Origin: Variovorax boronicumulans
Lineage (GTDB): Bacteria; Pseudomonadota; Gammaproteobacteria; Burkholderiales; Burkholderiaceae_C
DNA: 64,000 nt
Assembly: GCF_007677875.1 (NCBI RefSeq)
Contig: NZ_VEDO01000003.1
Span: forward strand, 388,940-452,939
Reading direction: 5' to 3'
The position numbers and the translations under genes are program-made. Positions 28,543-37,316 of this stretch are shown one piece after another. Under the pieces are notes generated by a model, which was not told where the DNA came from, ran no database searches, and saw nothing but the letters and a program-made list of their open reading frames with translations. Positions within the stretch are counted from its first letter, which is position 1; each line of letters begins with the position of its first letter.

Positions 28543-29496
28543 ATGGCAGCAGCCGACGAGCGCAATCTGCGCGATCAACGCAATCTGGACCCCATCACCG
28601 AAGCACCCGGCGCGCACCCTGTCGGCACCGGCGTCGGCGCCGCGAGCGGCGGCGTGGCCGGCGCGGCCATCGGCGCCGTCGGCGGCCCGGTCGGCGCAGC
28701 CGTCGGCCTGGTGGCCGGCGCACTGGTCGGCGGACTGGCCGGCAAGGCCACGGCCGAGCGCATCAATCCCACGGTCGAAGAGGCCTACTGGCGCGAGAGC
28801 TACACGCGCGAGCCGTACTACGAAGCTGGCCGCAGCTTCGACGACTACGGACCTGCCTACGCCTATGGATGGGGCGCAACCACCACGTACCCGGCCGATT
28901 CGTTCGAGGCCGCCGAACCTGCGCTGGCCCGCGACTGGGAAAGCCGGCGTGGCAACTCGTCGCTGGATTGGCAGCAAGCTCGCCCGGCCACGCGCGCGGC
29001 CTGGGACCGCGTGCAGACGCAGACGGCGACCACGGGCGAGTTCGACCGCGATGACGTGCTGGAGACTTTGGACGACCTGCTCAAGACCTGCCGCGACGGC
29101 GAGAAGGGCTTCCGTGAGGCGGCCGAGCACACCCGCACCGAGAGCCTGGCCACGCTGCTGCGTGATCGCGCCCAGACCTGCGCGCGCGGTGCCGAGGAGA
29201 TCGTCGCCGCGATCGGCCGCCTGGGCGGCGAAGCGAACGATCGTGGCAGCGCCACTGGCGCGCTGCACCGCGGCTGGGTCAGCGCGCGCGGCAGTGTCGG
29301 CGCATTGAGCGACTTGGACATGCTGGAGGAATGTGAGCGCGGCGAAGACGCGGCGCTGGCCCGTTACCGCAAGGCGCTGCAGCAGCCCCTGCCGGCCGAT
29401 GTGCGCGCACTGGTGGAGCAGCAGATGGCCGGTGCCCAGCGCAACCACGACGAGATCAAGCGCCTGCGCGACATCGAACGCGCCCGCAAGACCTGA
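28543..29496 (+). CDS. glycine-zipper plus DUF2383 (PA2169-type) stress protein
   Basis: A 317-residue protein with two parts. Residues about 27-70 are a Gly/Ala-rich hydrophobic zipper (GVGAASGGVAGAAIGAVGG region) typical of membrane-inserting glycine-zipper modules. The C-terminal half (about 165-317) matches the four-helix-bundle PA2169/DUF2383 family (ETLDDLLKTCRDGEKGFREA). A Tyr-rich linker joins them. Members of both groups are associated with stress responses; no enzymatic role is known. AAGGAG precedes the ATG. The 151-base gap after polA contains no other feature I can support. Confidence 0.75.
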   Translation: MAAADERNLRDQRNLDPITEAPGAHPVGTGVGAASGGVAGAAIGAVGGPVGAAVGLVAGALVGGLAGKATAERINPTVEEAYWRESYTREPYYEAGRSFDDYGPAYAYGWGATTTYPADSFEAAEPALARDWESRRGNSSLDWQQARPATRAAWDRVQTQTATTGEFDRDDVLETLDDLLKTCRDGEKGFREAAEHTRTESLATLLRDRAQTCARGAEEIVAAIGRLGGEANDRGSATGALHRGWVSARGSVGALSDLDMLEECERGEDAALARYRKALQQPLPADVRALVEQQMAGAQRNHDEIKRLRDIERARKT

Positions 29497-29506
29497 TCGG
29501 CAGCGC

Positions 29507-30406
29507 TCAGCCGCCCGTGGCGACCGGCCGGCTCCGGTCACTGCACCAGTCGCTCCAGCTGCCGGCATAGAGCGCAGTGGCGGGGTAGCCCGCCACCTGC
29601 ATGGCCAGCAGGTTGGGGATGGCGCTCACACCGCTGCCGCACTGGTGCACCACGCCGGCCGGGTCGCGACCGGCCAGCAGCGCGTCGAACTCGGCGCGCA
29701 GCTGGTCGGCAGGCTTGAAGCGGCCATCCGCGCCGATGTTCTGCACGAACGGACGGTTCAGTGCCCCTGGGATGTGGCCCGCCACCGGGTCCAGCGGTTC
29801 CGTCTCGCCGCGGAACCGCGCGCCGGCGCGCGCGTCCAGCACGGTCTGCGCCGGGCTGTCCAACTGCGCCAGCACGGCATCGGCATCCACCAGGCGCACC
29901 AGCGGCGCGCGAAGCGCGAAGTTGCTGCGGAAATGGCTGGCCTCTTCACCAGCCACCACCTCGCCGCCATCGGCCTGCCAGGCTTGCAGTCCGCCGTCGA
30001 GCACGGCCACGGCCTCGTGGCCGGCCCACTTGAGCATCCACCAGAGCCGGCCGCAGTAATTGGCGCCCTGGCGGTCGTAGACCACCGCCTGCATGTCGTT
30101 GGCAAAGCCGACGCTGGACAGCCAGATCGCGAACTTCTCGCGGTTGGGCAGCGGATGGCGGCCACCGGAGGCTGGTGCGTCGGCTGCGTGCGCCGTCACC
30201 ACCCCATGCCGGCCCGGGGCGCCGTGCACCGCGCTCAGGTGGCGGTCCAGGTCGGCGCGCACGGCGCCGGGGATGTGGGCTTCGCGGTACTGGTCGTCGC
30301 CGGCCTTCGGCTGCAGGAGCTCGAAGCTGCAGTCGAACAACATCTGCGGCTGGCCGCTGGCGCGCAATGCGCGCAGCTGCGCGGGCGTGATCAGGGTGGT
30401 GTACAT
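29507..30406 (-). CDS. sseA: 3-mercaptopyruvate/thiosulfate sulfurtransferase
   Basis: Two-domain rhodanese of 299 residues. The N-terminal inactive domain (1-155) contains VVYDRQGANYCGRLWWML. The C-terminal domain carries the active-site loop CGSGVSA with the catalytic Cys. The CGSGV pattern is closer to 3-mercaptopyruvate sulfurtransferase (CGxGVT) than to thiosulfate rhodanese (CRxGxx). It would move sulfur from 3-mercaptopyruvate to thiol acceptors or cyanide. The start at 30406 (MYTTLITP) is preferred over an ATG 30 bases upstream because the extra residues are Arg-rich and unlike the family. Confidence 0.85.
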   Translation of the reverse strand: MYTTLITPAQLRALRASGQPQMLFDCSFELLQPKAGDDQYREAHIPGAVRADLDRHLSAVHGAPGRHGVVTAHAADAPASGGRHPLPNREKFAIWLSSVGFANDMQAVVYDRQGANYCGRLWWMLKWAGHEAVAVLDGGLQAWQADGGEVVAGEEASHFRSNFALRAPLVRLVDADAVLAQLDSPAQTVLDARAGARFRGETEPLDPVAGHIPGALNRPFVQNIGADGRFKPADQLRAEFDALLAGRDPAGVVHQCGSGVSAIPNLLAMQVAGYPATALYAGSWSDWCSDRSRPVATGG

Positions 30407-30454
30407 AGGCACTCGGCGTCGTATGGGACGCGCCATTGTGGCGCGCCTGGCGCC

Positions 30455-31378
30455 TCAGTGCTCTTCGGCAGGCGCTTTGGGCACGGCGCGTTCGCGCAGC
30501 ACCGTGGCCACGACGCCGCTGGCGATCACCAGGCCCATGCCTGCGACGCCCGTGGCATCGATCACGTCGTCGAACAGCAGCACGCTGAAGATGGATGCGA
30601 ACACGATGCCCGAGTACTGCAGGTTGGCCACCACCAGCGTGCCGGCCTCCGTCTTCGCCTGGGCATAGGCCCGCGTCATGCACAGCTGGCCCAGCGCGGC
30701 CAGCACGCCGATCGGCAGCAGCCACAGCGCATGCAGCCAGTTCCAGGGCGAAACACCGGCGATCAGCATCCAGAGCCCGCCCATGACGGCTGCGCCCAGC
30801 GCGAAGTAGAACACCGTCCGTGTTTCCGGCTCACCGATGCGCGACAGCGCGATGACCTGCAGGTAGGCGAAGGCGGCCGTGAGGCCGGAGATCAGGCCCA
30901 CCATGCTGGCGAAGCCCTGGCCGGGGTTCACGTCGGGCTTCAGGATCATCACCACGCCCGCGAAGCCGACCAGCACCGTGAGCGCCAGCACGCCCTGCAG
31001 CGGTGGCAGCGGCACACGGCCGTCGCGCCCGGGAATCGGCACCCAGGCCAGCAGCGCGCCACCGACCAGGAATGTCGCGATCCAGATGCTGCTCATGTAG
31101 TTCAGCGTCATGGCCGCGGACAGCGGAATGTGGGCGATGGCATAGAACCAGCAGCCCAGCGAGAAGGTGCCGATCACGCTGCGCCAGACATGCATGCCCG
31201 GATAGCGCGTCGCGAGAGGTACGCCCTGACGTCGGGCCAGAACGCCGAGAAAGACCACGCCGACGAGGCCGCGCCAGAACACCAGTTCAGCGCTGTTGAA
31301 CGAGGCCGATGCGAACTTGACGCACACGCCCATGGTGGCGAACAGGAACGCCGAGGCCACCATCCAGAAACCTTGCAT
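30455..31378 (-). CDS. DMT-family (EamA) membrane transporter
   Basis: A 307-residue inner-membrane protein with about ten transmembrane helices arranged as two EamA repeats, starting MQGFWMVASAFLFATMGVCVKF. Family members export or import small metabolites such as amino acids; the substrate cannot be read from the sequence. The chosen ATG starts directly at the first helix. An ATG 45 bases upstream would lie inside the terminator region of the upstream gene and is rejected. It follows the Rieske oxygenase gene on the same strand after an intrinsic terminator. Confidence 0.85.
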   Translation of the reverse strand: MQGFWMVASAFLFATMGVCVKFASASFNSAELVFWRGLVGVVFLGVLARRQGVPLATRYPGMHVWRSVIGTFSLGCWFYAIAHIPLSAAMTLNYMSSIWIATFLVGGALLAWVPIPGRDGRVPLPPLQGVLALTVLVGFAGVVMILKPDVNPGQGFASMVGLISGLTAAFAYLQVIALSRIGEPETRTVFYFALGAAVMGGLWMLIAGVSPWNWLHALWLLPIGVLAALGQLCMTRAYAQAKTEAGTLVVANLQYSGIVFASIFSVLLFDDVIDATGVAGMGLVIASGVVATVLRERAVPKAPAEEH

Positions 31379-31401
31379 GACCGCTCTTGCTTGTTGTTGT
31401 G

Positions 31402-31433
31402 AGGGGAAAAGAAAAAGGGGCACGAAGCCCCTT
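31402..31433 (-). terminator. intrinsic terminator of the Rieske oxygenase gene
   Basis: On the minus strand AAGGGGC (31433-31427) pairs with GCCCCTT (31421-31415) around TTCGT. A T-rich tail (TTTCTTTTCC) follows. It lies 18 bases after the oxygenase stop and before the DMT transporter start. Confidence 0.85.
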
Positions 31434-31450
31434 GGCGCAAACGCGCAGCC

Positions 31451-32626
31451 TCAGCGCGCTCGTGTCTGGAAGGGGCGCGCCAGCGGCACCTCCCGCAGCT
31501 GGCGCCGGTACCACTCGTGGAAGTGCTGCATGCCGTCTTCCATGGGGCTCTGGTAGGGCCCGGCCTCGTCGTCGCCGCGCTCGAGCAGTGCCTTGCGGCC
31601 CGCGTCCATGCGCAGCGCGATCTCGTCGTCCTCCACGCAGGTCTCCATGTAGGCGGCCTGCTGGGCCTCGACGAACTCGCGTTCGAAGGCCGCGATTTCC
31701 TCGGGGTAGAAGAACTCCACGGTGTTGAGCGTCTTCTGCGGTGACACCGGGTACAGCGTGGACACCGTAAGCACGTGCGGATACCACTCCACCATCACGG
31801 TGGGGTAGTAGGTCAGCCAGATCGCGCCATAGCGCGGCGCCTGGCCCTCGCGGTAGTCCATCAAGGCCTTCTGCCAGCGCTGGTAGGCCGGACTACCGGC
31901 CTTGCCCAGGCGGCCGGCCACGCCCACGGTCTGCACCGAATGGTGCTCGCCAAACTCCCAGCGCAGGTCGTCGCAGGTGACGAAGTTTCCGAGGCCCGGG
32001 TGGAACGGGCCGACGTGGTAGTCCTCCAGGTAGACCTCGATGAAGGTCTTCCAGTTGTAGTCGCATTCGTGCAACTCGACGCGGTCGAACACGTAGCCGT
32101 CGAAGCTGAGGTCCGCGCGCGGGCCCAGGCGGGCCAGTTCACGCTCCACGCGGCCGGGCTCGGCCCCCTCGAACAGCAGCCCGTTCCAGTTCTGCAGCGG
32201 GTAGTTCGCCAGGTTCAGGCAAGGATCCTCGGCGAAGTGCGGCGCGCCCAGCAGCGTGCCGGCCTTGGTACCGCGGCCACCGCTGTAGGTCCAGCGGTGC
32301 AGCGGGCAGACGATGTTGCCGCCGGCGCTACCGCTTTGCGTGCTGGCCAGGTTGCCGCGGCCCTTCAGGATCACGGCCTGTCGGTGGCGGCAGACGTTGG
32401 ACACGAGGTCCACGCCCTGCGGCGTGCGCACAAGTGCGCGTCCCTCGCGCTCCTGCGGCAGTACGTGGTAGTCGCCGACGTTCGGCACCAGAAGTTCATG
32501 CCCCACGTAGCGGGGCCCGCGCTGGAAGATGGTCTCCAACTCGCGCTGGAACAGCGCCTCGTCGAAGTAGCTGGAAACGGGAAGTTGGCTTTGGGCCTGC
32601 TGAAGTTGAAGACTTAAATCAGACAT
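31451..32626 (-). CDS. Rieske-type aromatic ring-hydroxylating oxygenase, alpha subunit
   Basis: A 391-residue oxygenase component. The N-terminal Rieske [2Fe-2S] ligands are Cys79, His81, Cys107 and His110. The spacing between the two pairs is about eight residues longer than usual. The catalytic mononuclear iron site includes His204 and His209 in EDYHVGPFHPG. It should hydroxylate or demethylate an organic substrate using electrons from a reductase, but no reductase, ferredoxin or beta subunit gene is adjacent. It is divergent from the isoprenoid operon xseB-ispA-dxs. The substrate is unknown. Confidence 0.85.
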   Translation of the reverse strand: MSDLSLQLQQAQSQLPVSSYFDEALFQRELETIFQRGPRYVGHELLVPNVGDYHVLPQEREGRALVRTPQGVDLVSNVCRHRQAVILKGRGNLASTQSGSAGGNIVCPLHRWTYSGGRGTKAGTLLGAPHFAEDPCLNLANYPLQNWNGLLFEGAEPGRVERELARLGPRADLSFDGYVFDRVELHECDYNWKTFIEVYLEDYHVGPFHPGLGNFVTCDDLRWEFGEHHSVQTVGVAGRLGKAGSPAYQRWQKALMDYREGQAPRYGAIWLTYYPTVMVEWYPHVLTVSTLYPVSPQKTLNTVEFFYPEEIAAFEREFVEAQQAAYMETCVEDDEIALRMDAGRKALLERGDDEAGPYQSPMEDGMQHFHEWYRRQLREVPLARPFQTRAR

Positions 32627-32886
32627 GCATGTCCTGACCTAGAGACTCCCCCTATGAAGGGGCAGGGTAGGCGCCTGTTCCGACGGCACCAAGGCACCAG
32701 TGGAGATTTGCGCGGGAGGGGTGGATCGGCTGAGCCGCCGAGGCTCCTTTCGAAGCGTTGCCGCTTGCTGGGGGAAAAGGGAGGGGCGATTGTAGCCGCG
32801 ACCGATGTCAATGCACCCCTTAAGGAATGCCCCGCGGCACAAGGCCTAAAATCCCGCCTTTCGCCTCCAACTCCTGCACTTCGCCC
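32627..32886. other. 260-base divergent intergenic region with repeat-like sequence
   Basis: Separates the Rieske oxygenase from xseB. It holds short GC-rich inverted strings (CCCCT/AGGGG near 32648-32662; several G-rich runs to 32795) that look like degraded dispersed repeat. A TAAAAT -10-like hexamer at 32847-32852 lies 34 bases before xseB. No gene is supported here. Confidence 0.4.
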
Positions 32887-33126
32887 ATGCCCAAGGCCAC
32901 CGCCTCGCCCCCATCTGCCCCGGTCAGCTACGAGGCCGCGCTGCAGGAGCTGGAAGCGCTGGTGGGCCAGATGGAGTCGGGGCAGATGCCGCTCGATGGC
33001 CTGTTGACGGGTTACCGCCGCGGTTCGGAGCTGCTGCAGTTCTGTCGTGGCCGGCTCGATGCCGTGGAGGAGCAGATCCGCGTGCTCGACCAGCAGGGCC
33101 AAGTCAAGCCATGGAGCACCGAATGA
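32887..33126 (+). CDS. xseB: exodeoxyribonuclease VII small subunit
   Basis: A 79-residue subunit that binds XseA to form the single-strand-specific exonuclease VII. The helical core [19 protein letters not shown] and [20 protein letters not shown] are diagnostic of XseB. It is the first gene of the xseB-ispA-dxs operon, and its stop overlaps the ispA start (ATGA). The large-subunit gene is not in this window, as in many bacteria. The ATG chosen gives the usual length. Confidence 0.93.
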   Translation: MPKATASPPSAPVSYEAALQELEALVGQMESGQMPLDGLLTGYRRGSELLQFCRGRLDAVEEQIRVLDQQGQVKPWSTE

Positions 33127-34085
33127 GCGGCGCCAGCTCCTTCGACCTGGCGGCCTGGAGCACGGCCACGCTGGACCGCGTGGAAAGCGCGCTGTCTGCC
33201 TGGGTCGCGCCCGAGACGGCCGATGACGATGGTCACGAAGCCCCCGCCGCGCTGCGCGAGGCCATGCGCTATGCGGTGCTGGACGGCGGCAAGCGGCTGC
33301 GGCCGCTGTTGGTGTTGGCGGCCCGCGCCGCCGTGGCCGGCGCCGAGCCCAAAGACGTGGCCCACGCGCTTGACGACGCGGCGCTGCGCGCGGCCTGCGC
33401 CGTGGAACTCATCCATGCCTATTCGCTCGTGCACGACGACATGCCCTGCATGGACAACGACGTGCTGCGCCGTGGCAAGCCCACCGTGCACGTGCGCTTC
33501 GGCGAGGCACAGGCGCTGCTGGCCGGCGACGCGCTGCAGGCCCTGGCCTTCGAGTTGCTGACGGCGGAGCAGGCCACGGCACCGGCCAGCGTGCAGGCCA
33601 GGCTGTGCGGCCTGCTGGCGCGTGCTGCGGGCTGCGAAGGCATGGCCGGTGGCCAGGCCATCGATCTGGCCAGCATCGGCCGCAGCCTGTCGGAAGACCA
33701 GCTGCGCGACATGCACCGCCTGAAGACCGGCGCGCTGCTGCAGGGCAGCGTGATGATGGGCGCGGCCTGCTGCGACCCGCAAAGCAGCTGCAGCGCCCAG
33801 GCGCTGCAGAGCCTGGCGACCTACGGCTCGGCGCTGGGCCTGGCCTTCCAGGTCGTGGACGACATCCTGGACGTGACGGCCGATTCCGCCACACTGGGCA
33901 AGACCGCCGGCAAGGACGCGGCGCAGGACAAGCCCACCTACGTCTCGGTGCTGGGTCTGGCCCGCTCGCAGGCCTACGCCCAGGAGCTGCTCGGCGAGGC
34001 GCTGGCGGCGCTGGACGGCGCCGGCCTGGCCGACACCCGCGCATTGCGCGCCCTGGCCGACATGGTCGTGAACCGCTCGACCTGA
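33123..34085 (+). CDS. ispA: farnesyl diphosphate synthase
   Basis: Short-chain trans-prenyl diphosphate synthase, 320 residues, joining dimethylallyl and isopentenyl diphosphates to geranyl and farnesyl diphosphate. The first Asp-rich motif is [10 protein letters not shown] with the bacterial two-residue insert, and the second is [16 protein letters not shown] is the substrate-binding region. Its start overlaps xseB and dxs begins 22 bases after its stop, so the three form one operon for isoprenoid precursor supply. Confidence 0.95.
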   Translation: MSGASSFDLAAWSTATLDRVESALSAWVAPETADDDGHEAPAALREAMRYAVLDGGKRLRPLLVLAARAAVAGAEPKDVAHALDDAALRAACAVELIHAYSLVHDDMPCMDNDVLRRGKPTVHVRFGEAQALLAGDALQALAFELLTAEQATAPASVQARLCGLLARAAGCEGMAGGQAIDLASIGRSLSEDQLRDMHRLKTGALLQGSVMMGAACCDPQSSCSAQALQSLATYGSALGLAFQVVDDILDVTADSATLGKTAGKDAAQDKPTYVSVLGLARSQAYAQELLGEALAALDGAGLADTRALRALADMVVNRST

Positions 34086-34107
34086 GCGTTACGGAGAGAA
34101 CAACCCC

Positions 34108-36033
34108 ATGGCGAATCCGGACGCAGCGGCTTACCCGCTGCTCATGCGCATCAACGACCCGGCCGACCTGCGCCGGCTGCCGCGCCACGAACTCAAGCCT
34201 CTGGCGGACCAGCTGCGCGCCTACGTGCTGGACAGCGTCTCCAAGACCGGTGGCCACCTGAGCTCCAACCTCGGCACGGTGGAACTCACGGTGGCCTTGC
34301 ACTACGTGTTCAACACGCCCGAGGACCAGCTGGTCTGGGATGTGGGCCACCAGACCTACCCGCACAAGATCCTGACGGGCCGGCGCGACCGCATGCCCAC
34401 GCTGCGCCAGCTGGGCGGTCTGTCAGGCTTTCCGATGCGCTCGGAAAGCCCGTACGACACCTTCGGCACGGCGCACTCGTCAACCTCGATCTCCGCGGCG
34501 CTGGGCATGGCCATGGCGGCCAAGCAAAAGGGCGAGGACCGCCACGCCGTGGCCATCATCGGCGACGGCGCGCTGACGGCCGGCATGGCCTTCGAGGCAC
34601 TTAACAACGCGGGCGTGTGCGACTGCAATCTGCTGGTGATCCTCAACGACAACGACATGAGCATCAGCCCGCCCGTGGGCGCGCTGAACCGCTACCTCGC
34701 GCAGCTGCTGTCGGGCAACTTCTATGCACGCGCCAAGAACGTGGGCAAGCAGGTGCTCAAGGCAGCGCCGCCGCTGTTCGAGCTGGCCAAGCGGCTGGAG
34801 CAGCATGCCAAGGGCATGGTCGTGCCGGGCACCATGTTTGAGCAGTTCGGCTTCAACTACATCGGCCCGATCGATGGGCACGACCTGGAGTCGCTGATCC
34901 CGACGCTGGAGAACATCCGGCAGCTCAAGGGCCCGCAATTCCTGCACGTGGTGACCAAGAAGGGCCAGGGCTACAAGCTGGCCGAGGCCGACCCCGTGGC
35001 TTACCACGGCCCCGGCAAGTTCGATCCGCGCGTGGGTCTGGTCAAGCCCAGCACGCCTGCCAAGCCGACCTTCACGCAGGTGTTCGGCCAGTGGCTGTGC
35101 GACATGGCCGCGCACGACCCGCGCCTGGTCGGCATCACGCCGGCCATGCGCGAGGGCTCGGGCATGGTGGAGTTCGAGCAGCGTTTTCCCAAGCGCTACT
35201 ACGACGTGGGCATCGCCGAACAGCATGCCGTCACGTTCGCCGCCGGCCTGGCCACCCAGGGTCTGAAGCCCGTGGTGGCGATCTACTCCACCTTTCTGCA
35301 GCGCGCCTACGATCAACTGATCCACGATGTGGCGCTGCAGAACCTGCCCGTCGTGTTCGCGCTGGACCGCGCCGGTCTGGTCGGTGCCGATGGTGCGACG
35401 CATGCGGGCGCCTACGACATCCCGTTCCTGCGCTGCATTCCGAACATGGCGATCGCCTGTCCGGCCGATGAGAACGAATGCCGCGGCCTGCTCAGCGCCG
35501 CCTTCGCGCAAGCAGGGCCGGTGGCCGTGCGTTACCCGCGCGGCGCCGGCGTCGGCACCGCCGTGGCCACCGACCTGCAGCCACTGCCCTACGGCAAGGG
35601 CGAGGTGCGGCGCCAGGCGCAGCAGCCGGCGGCCGGCCGGCGCATCGCCATCCTGGCCTTCGGCACGCTCCTGTACCCCGCGCTGGAAGCGGCCGAGCGG
35701 CTCAACGCCACGGTGGTCAACATGCGCTGGGCCAAGCCGCTGGACACCGAGTTGCTGCTGCAGATCGCGGCTGAGCACGATGCGCTGGTCACGGTGGAAG
35801 AGGGCGCCGTCATGGGCGGTGCCGGCAGTGCCGTGGCCGAGGCCCTGGCCGCGGCCGGCGTGGTCAAGCCGCTGCTGCAACTGGGCCTGCCCGACCGCTT
35901 CATCGAGCACGGCGATCCGGCCAAGCTGCTGGCCCTGCAAGGCCTGGATGCGGCCGGCATCGCGCGCGCAATTTCCGCTCGCTTCCCAAGCTTGGTGGAA
36001 CAGGCCCAGGCCGCACTCAAGCTCGTGGCCTGA
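34108..36033 (+). CDS. dxs: 1-deoxy-D-xylulose-5-phosphate synthase
   Basis: First enzyme of the methylerythritol-phosphate pathway: condenses pyruvate and glyceraldehyde 3-phosphate using thiamine diphosphate. The 641-residue product has the N-terminal block [20 protein letters not shown] and the TPP-binding [18 protein letters not shown]. The catalytic Glu lies in the [17 protein letters not shown] block. GGAGAG precedes the ATG. Last gene of xseB-ispA-dxs; a hairpin terminator follows about 75 bases downstream. Confidence 0.97.
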   Translation: MANPDAAAYPLLMRINDPADLRRLPRHELKPLADQLRAYVLDSVSKTGGHLSSNLGTVELTVALHYVFNTPEDQLVWDVGHQTYPHKILTGRRDRMPTLRQLGGLSGFPMRSESPYDTFGTAHSSTSISAALGMAMAAKQKGEDRHAVAIIGDGALTAGMAFEALNNAGVCDCNLLVILNDNDMSISPPVGALNRYLAQLLSGNFYARAKNVGKQVLKAAPPLFELAKRLEQHAKGMVVPGTMFEQFGFNYIGPIDGHDLESLIPTLENIRQLKGPQFLHVVTKKGQGYKLAEADPVAYHGPGKFDPRVGLVKPSTPAKPTFTQVFGQWLCDMAAHDPRLVGITPAMREGSGMVEFEQRFPKRYYDVGIAEQHAVTFAAGLATQGLKPVVAIYSTFLQRAYDQLIHDVALQNLPVVFALDRAGLVGADGATHAGAYDIPFLRCIPNMAIACPADENECRGLLSAAFAQAGPVAVRYPRGAGVGTAVATDLQPLPYGKGEVRRQAQQPAAGRRIAILAFGTLLYPALEAAERLNATVVNMRWAKPLDTELLLQIAAEHDALVTVEEGAVMGGAGSAVAEALAAAGVVKPLLQLGLPDRFIEHGDPAKLLALQGLDAAGIARAISARFPSLVEQAQAALKLVA

Positions 36034-36107
36034 GTTGTACATACAGGGGAAAACCCGCAAGGGTGGCTCTGTAACCGCTTTCTACAATCCGCGCCTGACT
36101 GTGTGTC

Positions 36108-36143
36108 CCCGTTCCTCCAAAAGAGGAGCGGGTTTTTCTTTTG
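36108..36143 (+). terminator. intrinsic terminator (dxs end / dctP leader)
   Basis: CCCGTTCCTC (36108-36117) pairs with GAGGAGCGGG (36123-36132) with one G-U pair, loop CAAAA, followed by TTTTTCTTTT. A TACAAT box at 36083-36088 lies just upstream, so the hairpin may also act within the dctP leader as an attenuator. Confidence 0.85.
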
Positions 36144-36166
36144 TCGAATCTTCGGAGAGCTTTTCA

Positions 36167-37249
36167 ATGGATCGTCGTTCCGTCATCAAGAATGCAGGCA
36201 TCGCCGGCGTGCTGGCCACGGGCATCGCGCCCGCCGTGCACGCCCAGGCGGCAGTGCGCTGGCGCCTGGCCTCGAGCTTCCCGCGCTCGCTGGACACCAT
36301 CTTCGGCAGCGCCGAAATGCTGTCCAAGACGGTCAAGGCCCTGTCGGGCGGCAAGTTCGAAATCTCCGTGCACCCCGCTGGTGAACTGATGCCCGCCTTC
36401 GGCGTGGTCGATGCGCTGCAGGGCGACAACATCGAGATGGCGCAGACGGCGGCCTACTACTTCACCGGCAAGGACCCGATCTTCGCGTTCAGCTGCGCGG
36501 TGCCCTTCGGCCTGACCGCGCGCCAGAACACCTCGTGGAAGGACCATGGCAACGGCCGCAAGCTGCTGGACGCCTTCTTCGCGCAGTACAACTTCAAGAC
36601 CGCCAGCGCCGGCAACACCGGCACGCAGATGGGCGGCTGGTACCGCAAGGAAATCAAGACCGTCGCCGACCTCAAGGGCCTGAAGATGCGCATGGGCGGC
36701 GGCGTGTTCGGCGAAGGCATGGCCAAGCTGGGCGTGGTCTCGCAAAACATGCCGGCCGGCGACGTGTACCAGGCGCTGGAAAAGGGCACGCTGGACGCAG
36801 CCGAGTTCGTCGGTCCCTACGACGATGCCAAGCTGGGCTTCAACAAGGTCGCCCCGTTCTACTACTACCCTGGCTGGTGGGAAGGCGGCGCCGACCTGGA
36901 GTTCTTCATCAACGTCAAGAAGTACAACGCGCTGTCGGATGAGAACAAGGCCATCCTGGACGCGGCCTGCCGTGTCGCCGCGACCGACATGACGGCCAAG
37001 TACGACGCCGTTAACCCGGTCGCGATCAAGAAGCTCGTGGCCGAAGGCACCAAGCTCATGGCCTTCCCCAAGGCCGTGATCGACGCCGGCTTCAAGTCCT
37101 GCATGGAAGTGTTTGCCGAGCACGAGGCCAAGTCGCCCGAGTTCAAGAAGATCCACCAGGACATGCGCGCCTTCCAGCGCGACCAGATCTTGTGGAACCG
37201 CTTCTCCGAGTTCCCGTTCAACCAGTACATGAACGGCGTGAAGATCTGA
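36167..37249 (+). CDS. TRAP transporter substrate-binding protein, TakP-like
   Basis: Periplasmic solute receptor of 360 residues for a tripartite ATP-independent transporter. The N-terminal signal has twin arginines (MDRRSVIKNAG) and a cleavage site near VHAQA, suggesting Tat export. The mature protein carries the DctP-fold block (LKMRMGGGVFGEGMAKLG) and an EFVGPYDDAKLGF...YYYPGWWE stretch like TakP-type 2-oxoacid receptors. The conserved Arg near KMRM contacts the carboxylate in the family. GGAGAG precedes the ATG. The permease genes are on the opposite strand, convergent. An organic-acid substrate is inferred. Confidence 0.88.
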   Translation: MDRRSVIKNAGIAGVLATGIAPAVHAQAAVRWRLASSFPRSLDTIFGSAEMLSKTVKALSGGKFEISVHPAGELMPAFGVVDALQGDNIEMAQTAAYYFTGKDPIFAFSCAVPFGLTARQNTSWKDHGNGRKLLDAFFAQYNFKTASAGNTGTQMGGWYRKEIKTVADLKGLKMRMGGGVFGEGMAKLGVVSQNMPAGDVYQALEKGTLDAAEFVGPYDDAKLGFNKVAPFYYYPGWWEGGADLEFFINVKKYNALSDENKAILDAACRVAATDMTAKYDAVNPVAIKKLVAEGTKLMAFPKAVIDAGFKSCMEVFAEHEAKSPEFKKIHQDMRAFQRDQILWNRFSEFPFNQYMNGVKI

Positions 37250-37266
37250 CCTTCCGCTTCCCCAGC

Positions 37267-37301
37267 AAAAAGCCCCGCAGCGCAGGCTGCGGGGCTTTTT
37301 T
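37267..37301. terminator. strong bidirectional intrinsic terminator
   Basis: AGCCCCGCAG (37271-37280) pairs with CTGCGGGGCT (37287-37296). The stem is flanked by AAAA (37267-37270) and TTTTT (37297-37301), so it can stop transcription from both the receptor gene and the convergent permease gene. Confidence 0.92.
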
Positions 37302-37316
37302 CATGGCGCTGACCCG

